From positions 1 through 8,701 of the forward strand of contig WGEM01000635.1 in assembly GCA_015492755.1 (NCBI GenBank): DNA of 8,701 bases, read 5' to 3'. Under the pieces are notes generated by a model. It was not told the origin of the DNA. It saw only the letters and a list, made by a program, of their open reading frames with translations, and searched no databases. Below, piece after piece: positions 1 through 5,851 of this stretch. Each line of letters opens with the position of its first letter. Position 1 is the stretch's first letter. Source of the stretch: Gemmatimonadota bacterium (lineage in GTDB: Bacteria > Gemmatimonadota > Gemmatimonadetes > Longimicrobiales > Gaopeijiaceae). Position numbers and translations under genes: made by a program.

Positions 1-2613
1 GCCACCACCCCCGGTTCCGTCCGCCCGACTCCGCCCGCTCGACCCGCCGCCCGGACGCTCCGGTGGCTGGCCGCCGTGGCGCTCGCCGCCGCGCTCGTAC
101 CGGCCGCCCCGCCGCAGGCGGCGGCGCAGGCCCGGCAGGTGGTGGGCGGGCCCGGTTCCGCCAACTACCGGCTGGCGGCGCGGTTCGCGCCCTACCGGAT
201 CCGGGAGATGGTGCACAGCACCACCGTGCGGCCCCGCTGGATCCAGGGGAGCGAGAAGTTCTGGTACGAGTGGGAGAACTCCGATGGGAAGTTCTTCTAC
301 ATCGTGGACCCCGCCCGCGGCACCAAGGAGCTCCTCTTCGACAACGACCGGATCGCCGCGGAACTCACGCGCCTCACCGCCGATCCGTGGGACGGTCAGC
401 ACCTCCCCATCCGCAACATCCGTTTCCTGGACGAGAACACACTGCAGTTCGACGTGGAATCGTCGCAGGAAGAGACGGTGGAGGAGGAGGCGGATGCGGT
501 GGAGCAGCAGCAGGAGGAGCACCGTCGGGAACGCTCCCGCACGCGCAAGAAGGTGCACCACTTCCAGTACGACGTGGCCACGCGCACGCTCCGTCTCCTG
601 GAAGACTACGAGGCCCCCGACAATCACCCGGAGTGGGCCAGCGTCTCGCCCGACGGGCGCACCGTGGTCTTCGCCAAGCACCACAACCTCTGGATGATGA
701 CCGGCGAGGACTACGCGAAGATCCTGGACGCCCGCCGCGGCAAGAGCGGCGAGGAGGCCGAGAAGGCGGAAGAGGGCGTGGAGGTGGAGGAGATCCAGCT
801 CACCACCGACGGCGAGGAGTTTTACAGCTACCAGGCCAACGCCAGCGGGCGGGGGGAGACGAACGTCACGCGGGAGAAGAACAAGGACAAGCGCAAGCGG
901 GCCAACATCGTCTGGGCGAAGGACTCACGGCGCTTCGCTCTCGTGCGCCGCGACCAGCGAAAGGTGGGTGACCTCTGGGTGGTCCACGTGGTGGGCAACA
1001 AACGGCCGGAGCTGGAGAGCTACAAGTACGACATGCCGGGTGAGGAGAACGTCACCCAGAGCGAGATCGTCATCTACGACCTGGAGACGCGAACCGCCAC
1101 GAAGGTGCAGGACGACACCTGGAAGGACCAGGACCTCTCCATCGCCACGGCACGGCAGTTCGTCTACCCCGACTCCCAGGAGCCGCGCCGCTCGCTCTGG
1201 CTCTCCGACTCCTCCGATGAACTCTATTACATCCGCCGGAGCCGCGACCGGCACCGGGCGGCGCTGGCGCGCGCCGACGCCGCCACCGGCGCCTCAACCA
1301 CGGTCATCCTGGACTCCCTCAACACCTACATCGAGACCCGCAATCCGGAGCGCCTCTCCAACGGCGACCTGCTCTGGTGGTCGGAGCGCGACGGGTGGGC
1401 GCACATCTACCGCTACGGCGCCGACGGCGCGCTCAAGGGCCGACTCACCGAAGGCCCCTGGCACGTGGACGGGATCGTGGACGTGGACGAGGAGCGGGGC
1501 TGGGTCTTCCTCATCGGTCAGGGGCGGGAGGAGGGAGAGGATCCGTATTACGCCCACCTCTACCGGGTGAACCTGAACGGCACCGGCCTCACGCTCCTCA
1601 ATCCGGGTGACTACGACCACCGCTTCGACATGGGTCCCACGCGCCGCTTCTTCGTGGACAACTTCTCGCGTGTGAACACCGTGCCGGCATCGGCGCTGCG
1701 CGACGCCTCGGGCCGCAAGATTCTGGACCTGGAAGAAGCCGACTTCAGCGCGCTCTTCGCCGCCGGATACCGGTTCCCGGAGCCGTACAAGGTGGAGGCC
1801 GCCGACGGCGTCACCGACATCTACGGCGTCATGTACAAGCCGTACGACTTCGACTCCACGAAGGTCTATCCCATCGTGGCGTACGTGTACCCGGGGCCCC
1901 AGACGGAAGCCGTCTCGAAGTTCTGGTCCACCAACGCCTACGAGCAGGCGCTGGCCCAGTTCGGGTTCATCGTGGTGACCATGGGCAACCGCGGCGGCCA
2001 CCCCGACCGTTCCAAGTGGTATCACAACTACGGGTACGGGGACCTCAGGGACTACGGGCTCGCCGACAAGAAGGCGGTCATCGAACAACTCGCCGACCGC
2101 CACGACTTCATCGACATCGACCGCGTGGGGATCTACGGCCACTCCGGTGGCGGGTTCATGTCCACCGCCGCCATGCTGGTCTACCCCGACTTCTTCAAGG
2201 TCGCCGTCTCTTCGTCGGGCAACCACAACAACGACGTCTACAATCGGTGGTGGTCCGAGACGCACCACGGCGTGAAGGAGGTCACCGACGAGGAGGGCAA
2301 CGTCCGCTTCGAGTACGACATCGAGAAGAACTCCGACCTGGCCGCCAACCTGAAGGGCCACCTCCTCCTCACCACGGGTGACGTGGACAACAACGTCCAC
2401 CACGCCGGGACCTTCCGGATGGCCGAGGCGCTCATCCGGGCCAACAAGCGCTTCGACTTCTTCATCTTCCCGGGCCAGCGGCACGGCTACGGGAACATGA
2501 GGGACTACTGGTTCTGGCTGCGGGCGGAGTACTTCGTGAAGCACCTGCTGGGCGATGACCGGTGGAGCGCCGACATCGTCGAGTTGCAGATGGAGAAGCC
2601 GAAGACGCGGTAG
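1..2613 (+). CDS. Secreted S9 family (DPP IV-like) serine peptidase, 5' end outside window
   Basis: Exported serine peptidase of the prolyl oligopeptidase/DPP IV clan, expected to cleave short peptides in the periplasm, often after proline. The frame is open from base 1. The first in-frame start codon, GTG at 76, would cut off the basic n-region (RTLRWLAAV) of an obvious signal peptide ending near AAAQA, so the real start probably lies left of the window. Numbering from that GTG, residues about 170-530 form the beta-propeller, with the DPP IV-type signature KRPELESYKYDMPGE at 309-323. The alpha/beta hydrolase domain fills about 580-845. The triad is visible: Ser690 in GHSGGG, Asp771 in GDVDNNVHH and His803 in GQRHGYG, with the oxyanion Tyr605 in YPGPQ. 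About 845 residues is slightly long for the family because of acidic insertions at 131-160 and 223-240. The Glu-Glu pair that holds the substrate N terminus in true DPP IV is not evident, so substrate class is uncertain. It is convergent with the rest of the window. Confidence 0.93.
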   Translation, partial: ATTPGSVRPTPPARPAARTLRWLAAVALAAALVPAAPPQAAAQARQVVGGPGSANYRLAARFAPYRIREMVHSTTVRPRWIQGSEKFWYEWENSDGKFFYIVDPARGTKELLFDNDRIAAELTRLTADPWDGQHLPIRNIRFLDENTLQFDVESSQEETVEEEADAVEQQQEEHRRERSRTRKKVHHFQYDVATRTLRLLEDYEAPDNHPEWASVSPDGRTVVFAKHHNLWMMTGEDYAKILDARRGKSGEEAEKAEEGVEVEEIQLTTDGEEFYSYQANASGRGETNVTREKNKDKRKRANIVWAKDSRRFALVRRDQRKVGDLWVVHVVGNKRPELESYKYDMPGEENVTQSEIVIYDLETRTATKVQDDTWKDQDLSIATARQFVYPDSQEPRRSLWLSDSSDELYYIRRSRDRHRAALARADAATGASTTVILDSLNTYIETRNPERLSNGDLLWWSERDGWAHIYRYGADGALKGRLTEGPWHVDGIVDVDEERGWVFLIGQGREEGEDPYYAHLYRVNLNGTGLTLLNPGDYDHRFDMGPTRRFFVDNFSRVNTVPASALRDASGRKILDLEEADFSALFAAGYRFPEPYKVEAADGVTDIYGVMYKPYDFDSTKVYPIVAYVYPGPQTEAVSKFWSTNAYEQALAQFGFIVVTMGNRGGHPDRSKWYHNYGYGDLRDYGLADKKAVIEQLADRHDFIDIDRVGIYGHSGGGFMSTAAMLVYPDFFKVAVSSSGNHNNDVYNRWWSETHHGVKEVTDEEGNVRFEYDIEKNSDLAANLKGHLLLTTGDVDNNVHHAGTFRMAEALIRANKRFDFFIFPGQRHGYGNMRDYWFWLRAEYFVKHLLGDDRWSADIVELQMEKPKTR

Positions 2614-2635
2614 GGGCGCTGCCCCACTGCACATG

Positions 2636-2676
2636 GGATGAGGCCCGGGACGGCGTCACCGTCCCGGGCCTCATCC
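2636..2676. terminator. Perfect 18-bp hairpin between convergent transcription units
   Basis: Bases 2636-2653 are an exact inverted repeat of 2659-2676, with a 5-base loop (2654-2658). The stem is about two-thirds G+C and is centred on CCCGGG. It starts 22 bases after the peptidase stop and, on the other strand, lies 3 bases past the 3' end of the tRNA. This suits a two-way transcription terminator. No T-run follows on either strand, so it is not a classical intrinsic terminator; it could instead be an RNA-processing or stabilising hairpin. Confidence 0.6.
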
Positions 2677-2679
2677 GGA

Positions 2680-2754
2680 TGGGCGCTGACGGACTCGAAC
2701 CGCCGACCCCCTGCTTGTAAGGCAGGTGCTCTGACCAAGCTGAGCTAAGCGCCC
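2680..2754 (-). tRNA. tRNA-Val, anticodon UAC
   Basis: Read on the - strand this folds into a full cloverleaf of 75 nt. It has a 7-bp perfect acceptor stem (GGGCGCT/AGCGCCC), a 4-bp D stem (GCTC/GAGC) with the GG pair in the loop, a 5-bp anticodon stem (CCTGC/GCAGG) and the 7-base loop CTTACAA giving anticodon UAC (valine, GUA/GUG codons). The T arm carries TTCGAGT with one G-U pair. The arm sequences closely match bacterial tRNA-Val(UAC). The discriminator is A at 2680 and CCA is not encoded, so CCA must be added enzymatically. The gene lies 81 bases after the lipoprotein stop. The AT-rich patch TTAACTTTTT just upstream (about 2760-2769) could serve as a weak -10 region, but no convincing -35 is seen, so it may be read through from the operon. 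Confidence 0.97.
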
Positions 2755-2786
2755 GGGCGAAAAAGTTAACAGGTCGCCGACGCACG

Positions 2787-2813
2787 GTGGCACCCCTGCG
2801 CCCGGCGTGCCAC
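2787..2813. repeat. Short inverted repeat upstream of tRNA-Val
   Basis: GTGGCAC (2787-2793) and GTGCCAC (2807-2813) are perfect inverted repeats separated by 13 bases, in the 81-base gap between the lipoprotein gene and the tRNA. It could be a weak stem in the transcript leading into the tRNA, or chance in this GC-rich sequence. The half-sites are short and the loop is long, so no function is claimed. Confidence 0.25.
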
Positions 2814-2815
2814 GG

Positions 2816-2834
2816 GCCGGAACCACCTTCCGGC
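2816..2834 (-). terminator. Hairpin directly after the lipoprotein stop codon
   Basis: GCCGGAA (2816-2822) pairs with TTCCGGC (2828-2834) across a 5-base loop, beginning 1 base beyond the lipoprotein stop on the - strand. Placement at the end of the - strand operon suits a terminator or a 3'-end stabilising stem. No T-run follows, and the tRNA gene begins 61 bases later, so termination may be partial. Confidence 0.35.
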
Positions 2835-2835
2835 G

Positions 2836-3321
2836 TCAACGGCCGCGCTGCACGTCGCAGATCCGACTGAAGCCGTCGGCCCGGGGGCGCACCACCGAGT
2901 CCACCAGCACCTCGACGACGTCGCCGGGCCCCACCGTGAGGGGCCGCGTGGTGCAGCGCCCCACTCCCAGGATGTCGATCTCGAAGCGGACCGGGTCGGT
3001 GACGGTCCACGGGATGCGAAAGCGCGCCCGTCCGTTTCCGTCCACGCGGCCCACCCGGCGCCGACGTCCGGGGCTCAGCGCGTAGAGCGTGGCCTCGTTG
3101 AAGTTGTCGTTGCGGACCTCGATCCGGACTTCCGCCGCACGCGGGCGACCCCCTTCTCCGCCGAACGGATCCCGGGGCGGATCGGTGAGGCGTGCGCACG
3201 CGGAGGCGCCCACCAGCAGGAGGAGAGCCCCGGCCCTGCGGAGCAGACCCCGGCGATCCGCCCGGGCCGCCGGCCCGCCCGTGGCGTCAGCGGATGATGG
3301 CCAGCGGGAGAAGGACCACAT
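2836..3321 (-). CDS. Predicted small lipoprotein of unknown function
   Basis: A 161-residue frame with a hydrophobic stretch after a double arginine (LLRRAGALLLLVGASAC) ending at Cys42. This reads as a lipoprotein signal peptide with lipobox ASAC, so the mature protein should be lipid-anchored on the outer face of the inner membrane or in the outer membrane. The mature part (about 120 residues) begins with a Pro/Gly/Arg-rich linker and then alternates short hydrophobic strands (VRIEVRN, RFRIPW, VRFEIDILG, VVEVLV), suggesting an all-beta, Ig- or transthyretin-like fold. Two further cysteines (in GRCTTR and RICDV) could form a disulphide. ATG at 3321 is the only in-frame ATG/GTG/TTG before the signal. 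It gives an unusually long 25-residue leader and overlaps the upstream gene by 35 nt, with no clear Shine-Dalgarno, so the start is uncertain. I do not recognise the family. Confidence 0.72.
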   Translation of the reverse strand: MWSFSRWPSSADATGGPAARADRRGLLRRAGALLLLVGASACARLTDPPRDPFGGEGGRPRAAEVRIEVRNDNFNEATLYALSPGRRRRVGRVDGNGRARFRIPWTVTDPVRFEIDILGVGRCTTRPLTVGPGDVVEVLVDSVVRPRADGFSRICDVQRGR

Positions 3322-3496
3322 AGCCCAGCACCAGCAGGAGCGGCGCCGCCGTCACCGAGCCGCGGGCGAGGAGCACGTACCCCACCACCAGGCTCAGGAG
3401 ACCCGCCGCCGCGAGGGCGGCGTTGACACCGGTGAACTTGAGTGCGGCGGGACGTCCGTCGGTTCGTCGCTGGCTGCTCGGCTTGGGTCGGTTCAT
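3287..3496 (-). CDS. Small two-helix membrane protein, DUF3098-like
   Basis: A 69-residue protein with a basic N-terminal tail (about residues 1-20, MNRPKPSSQRRTDGR) followed by two hydrophobic helices. These are roughly residues 23-44 (VNAALAAAGLLSLVVGYVLL) and 49-68 (TAAPLLLVLGYVVLLPLAII), linked by a short ARGS turn. The pattern 'KFTG.N...GYVLLA.G...APLLLVLGYVV..P.AI' resembles small DUF3098-type inner-membrane proteins found in Bacteroidota and related phyla; that match is from memory and unverified. Both ends are probably cytoplasmic, given the positively charged N terminus. It begins 10 nt after the response regulator stop and its 3' end overlaps the lipoprotein gene, so it belongs to the same operon. 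No function is known. Confidence 0.75.
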   Translation of the reverse strand: MNRPKPSSQRRTDGRPAALKFTGVNAALAAAGLLSLVVGYVLLARGSVTAAPLLLVLGYVVLLPLAIIR

Positions 3497-3506
3497 GGCG
3501 ACAACA

Positions 3507-4835
3507 CTACCCGTTCTTCAGGTGGGCGTCCAGCTCCTCCCGGCCGATCTCCAGGAGCTTCGCCGCCGCGTCGCGGTCACCCTCCACCAGCTCCATCACG
3601 CGACGCACGTGTGCCCGGGTGGCACGCTCCAGCGTCAGATCTTCGGTCGGGCCGGCTTCGAAGGCGCCCAGCGCCAGGTGGTCGGCGCCGATCACCGAGC
3701 CGCGAGCCACGATGGCGGCGCGCATGAGCGCGTTCTCCAGCTCCCGTACGTTGCCGGGCCAGTCGTGCGCTCGGAGGAGCGCCATGGCGTCGTCGGAGAT
3801 CCGCCGCACGTCGCGCCCGGTCTCCTCGCGCACCCGGGGCAGGAGCGCGTGGGCGATGAGCTCGATGTCGCCGGGACGCTCCCGGAGCGGCGGCACGTGG
3901 ATCTCCACCACCTTCAGCCGGAAATAGAGGTCCTCGCGGAAGGTCCCCTCCTCGATGAGCGCTTCGATGGGGCGGTGCGTCGCGGCGATCACCCTCGCCT
4001 CCGTGGAGCGGGGCTGCTCCCCACCTACGGGATAGAATCGGCGTTCCTGGAGGACCCGAAGGAGTTTGGTCTGGAACTCGGGGCTCGTGTCGCCGATCTC
4101 GTCCAGGAAGATGGTCCCGCGGCGCGCCAGCTCGAAGTATCCCTTGCGCGCACCCACCGCGCCGGTGAAGGCGCCCTTCACATGGCCGAAGAGTTCGGAC
4201 TCCAGGAGCGTGTCCGTGAGCGCCGTGCAGTTCACGGCGATGAACGGCTCGGCCGCCGCCTCCGAGTGCTCGTGGACGGCGCGGGCGATGACCTCCTTAC
4301 CCGTCCCGGTCTCCCCCCGGATGAGCACCGTCGCCCGGTTCCGCGCCAGCACGCCGATGGTCTTGTAGATCTCGATCATGCGGGGATCTCGACCCACCAG
4401 GCCGCCCTCCGGCACCACCGGGGTGGGCGCGCCTTCCCCGTCGGCGTCGTCCCGGAGGCCCAGCTCACGGAAGCAGCGCTCCGCCAGCGTCACCAGGGCC
4501 TTCGGATTCACCGGCTTCACCAGGAAGTCGAAGGCTCCCCGCTTCATGGCGGTGACGGCGGTCTCCATGTCGTCGTGGGCGGTCATCACCACCACCTCCA
4601 CCCCCTCCATCTGGGAGCGGAGGCGCTGGAGGAGCTCCAGACCGCTCATCCCGGGCATCTTCACGTCGGTGACCACCAGCCCCGGGGCGAACGCCGAGAC
4701 GCGAGCCAGCGCCTGCTCCGCGCTCTCCGCCGTCTCCACGTCGAAGCCGGCGTGGGTGAGTCGCGTCTTCAGGACATCCAGCGCGTCCGCGTCGTCATCC
4801 ACCACCAGGACGCGCGGCCGATCGTCTTCGCTCAT
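3507..4835 (-). CDS. NtrC-family sigma-54-dependent response regulator
   Basis: A 442-residue transcription activator that uses ATP hydrolysis to open promoters bound by sigma-54 RNA polymerase, controlled by phosphorylation. Residues 5-122 are a receiver domain with acidic pocket Asp13/Asp14, phospho-acceptor Asp57 in TDVKMPG, Thr85 and Lys107. Residues about 145-385 are the AAA+ domain: Walker A GETGTGKE (174-181), the sigma-54 contact loop GAFTGA (221-226) and Walker B TIFLDEIGD (241-249). The C terminus (about 409-440) is a short, diverged Fis-type helix-turn-helix (GDRDAAAKLLEIGREELDAHL). ATG at 4835 is preferred over upstream in-frame codons because the receiver domain begins at once, a strong ribosome site sits 6 nt upstream, and the codon overlaps the protease stop as ATGA. 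No histidine kinase is encoded in the window. Target promoters are unknown. Confidence 0.95.
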   Translation of the reverse strand: MSEDDRPRVLVVDDDADALDVLKTRLTHAGFDVETAESAEQALARVSAFAPGLVVTDVKMPGMSGLELLQRLRSQMEGVEVVVMTAHDDMETAVTAMKRGAFDFLVKPVNPKALVTLAERCFRELGLRDDADGEGAPTPVVPEGGLVGRDPRMIEIYKTIGVLARNRATVLIRGETGTGKEVIARAVHEHSEAAAEPFIAVNCTALTDTLLESELFGHVKGAFTGAVGARKGYFELARRGTIFLDEIGDTSPEFQTKLLRVLQERRFYPVGGEQPRSTEARVIAATHRPIEALIEEGTFREDLYFRLKVVEIHVPPLRERPGDIELIAHALLPRVREETGRDVRRISDDAMALLRAHDWPGNVRELENALMRAAIVARGSVIGADHLALGAFEAGPTEDLTLERATRAHVRRVMELVEGDRDAAAKLLEIGREELDAHLKNG

Positions 4836-5851
4836 GGTTCGCTCCCTTCCGGCGTGCCTCCAAACTCCTCCGTCGCTTCCACCCAGAAGGCGGGCTCGTC
4901 CGGAGGCTCGCCCGCCCGGAGCCGGGCCAGGTGCTCCCGGTCCCTCCTCTGACGGATGCGTACCAGCACGAGCAAGACAAGTGCCAGTGCGAGCCAGAAG
5001 ATGGAGGAATGGCTGAGCACGAAGAGCCAGCCGTAGCGGGCTCGCACATGCTTCCTCCAGTCTTCCTCGAACTGTCCCGTGGTCACGCCGAAGGTCCGCC
5101 GGAAGGCGGCCTCGAAGGAGCCGCCGGAACGCCACCGCTCCAGAAGCACCTCCAGGCCCCGTTCGCCTCCGGCCTCCAGAGCGTAGCGCAGCGCGCTGGC
5201 GGCCAGCAGGTACGCCACCTCCGCCTGCGCCCGTCCTGCCGGCCAGCGCAGGGTGAGCGAGTCCAGGGGAGGCGTGCGCCCCAGAGCCATCGCCACACGC
5301 AGGCGCCATGCGTCATCCACGTCGAATCCCCCGGACGCCCACTGCGCATATCCTTCGGTGAACCATCGAGGCGCCCGCTTCCCGCCGCTGGCCTGATGCA
5401 GTGCGATGTGCGCCCACTCGTGGCGCAACGTGCGGCGGCCCTCGGGATCCAGCATCCGTCCGCTCCCCTGCGCCGGCACCACCAGGAGCGCGCGGGACGG
5501 GACCGCGAATCCGCCACTCCACTCCGGAACCACACCGCCCCGGAGCAGGGTGAAGGCGGCCTCGGAGTGCGCCAGGACCACGTCCACCCCCGCCGGCAAC
5601 GAGTCCCCGATCCCCGGAAGGGGCGGCTGCTCCTGGAGGAAAGCCGCGACGCGGGTCGCGATGAGGGAGTCCTGCGGGGCATGGAAGACGCGGAAGCGAG
5701 ACCGCTCCGTCACCACGTAGCGCACGCCGTCCAGCTCCAGGGGAGCCGCACCCGCCGGCGTCTGCTGCGCCGCCGCCGGCCGGACGGCCGGTACCACCGC
5801 CCAGCAGAGCGCGGCGAGGACCGGCAGGAGGTACGGGCGTCGGGCGATCAC
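4832..5851 (-). CDS. Exported, membrane-anchored HExxH metallopeptidase (peptidase MA-like)
   Basis: A 339-residue predicted zinc peptidase of the gluzincin/peptidase MA-like type. Residues 1-29 are a signal peptide (ARR, then a hydrophobic core, ending RPAAAQ). The catalytic motif HEWAH gives zinc ligands His144 and His148 with catalytic Glu145. The third ligand is probably Glu166 in WFTEGYAQW, 18 residues after His148. Residues about 225-270 are helical and contain the RRTFGVTTGQFEEDWRKHV segment typical of the C-terminal part of such domains. One transmembrane helix follows (about 281-298), then a basic stop-transfer (RIRQRRDR) and a roughly 40-residue acidic cytoplasmic tail. The catalytic domain should therefore face the periplasm. 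The start is GTG at 5851, overlapping the upstream TGA as GTGA; the nearest AGGAGG lies only 1 nt before it, so initiation probably relies on coupling. An ATG at 5923 would precede the signal peptide with 24 residues lying inside the upstream gene and is unlikely. The substrate is unknown. Confidence 0.85.
   Translation of the reverse strand: MIARRPYLLPVLAALCWAVVPAVRPAAAQQTPAGAAPLELDGVRYVVTERSRFRVFHAPQDSLIATRVAAFLQEQPPLPGIGDSLPAGVDVVLAHSEAAFTLLRGGVVPEWSGGFAVPSRALLVVPAQGSGRMLDPEGRRTLRHEWAHIALHQASGGKRAPRWFTEGYAQWASGGFDVDDAWRLRVAMALGRTPPLDSLTLRWPAGRAQAEVAYLLAASALRYALEAGGERGLEVLLERWRSGGSFEAAFRRTFGVTTGQFEEDWRKHVRARYGWLFVLSHSSIFWLALALVLLVLVRIRQRRDREHLARLRAGEPPDEPAFWVEATEEFGGTPEGSEP
4842..4850 (-). 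promoter_or_regulatory. Ribosome binding site fixing the response regulator start
   Basis: On the - strand GGAAGGGAG ends 6 nt before the ATG at 4835, good Shine-Dalgarno spacing. The reading frame stays open upstream to about 5309, so this site together with the ATGA overlap settles the start. It lies inside the end of the metallopeptidase gene. Confidence 0.7.

Noticed and set aside
63..971. A 302-codon + strand frame overlapping the S9 peptidase
   Set aside because: It is Arg/Gly/Pro-rich, lies out of frame with the signal peptide and propeller, and has no recognisable feature.
1294..2634. A 446-codon open frame on the - strand opposite the S9 peptidase
   Set aside because: It has Val/Leu/His-rich composition without any domain, is fully antisense to a clear enzyme gene, and is explained by high GC content.
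2755..2800. A sigma-70 promoter for tRNA-Val
   Set aside because: Only a weak AT-rich patch (TTAACTTTTT) is present without a convincing -35 element, so it is mentioned in the tRNA entry but not called as a feature.
2462..3199. Open frames on the - strand running across tRNA-Val (also 2505-2738)
   Set aside because: They translate the tRNA and its hairpin (the ALQAGGRRFES-type peptide is a familiar artefact of translated tRNA genes) and overlap the real genes on both sides.
3423..4952. A 509-codon + strand frame opposite the response regulator, and similar long + strand frames at 4931-5983 and 6547-8022
   Set aside because: They lie antisense to well-supported domain-bearing genes, are rich in Arg/His/Leu and show no motif. 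They are mirror frames produced by codon bias.
4836..5309. N-terminal extension of the response regulator upstream of ATG 4835
   Set aside because: It would overlap the metallopeptidase coding sequence, is low-complexity, and the receiver domain starts immediately after ATG 4835, which has a good ribosome site.
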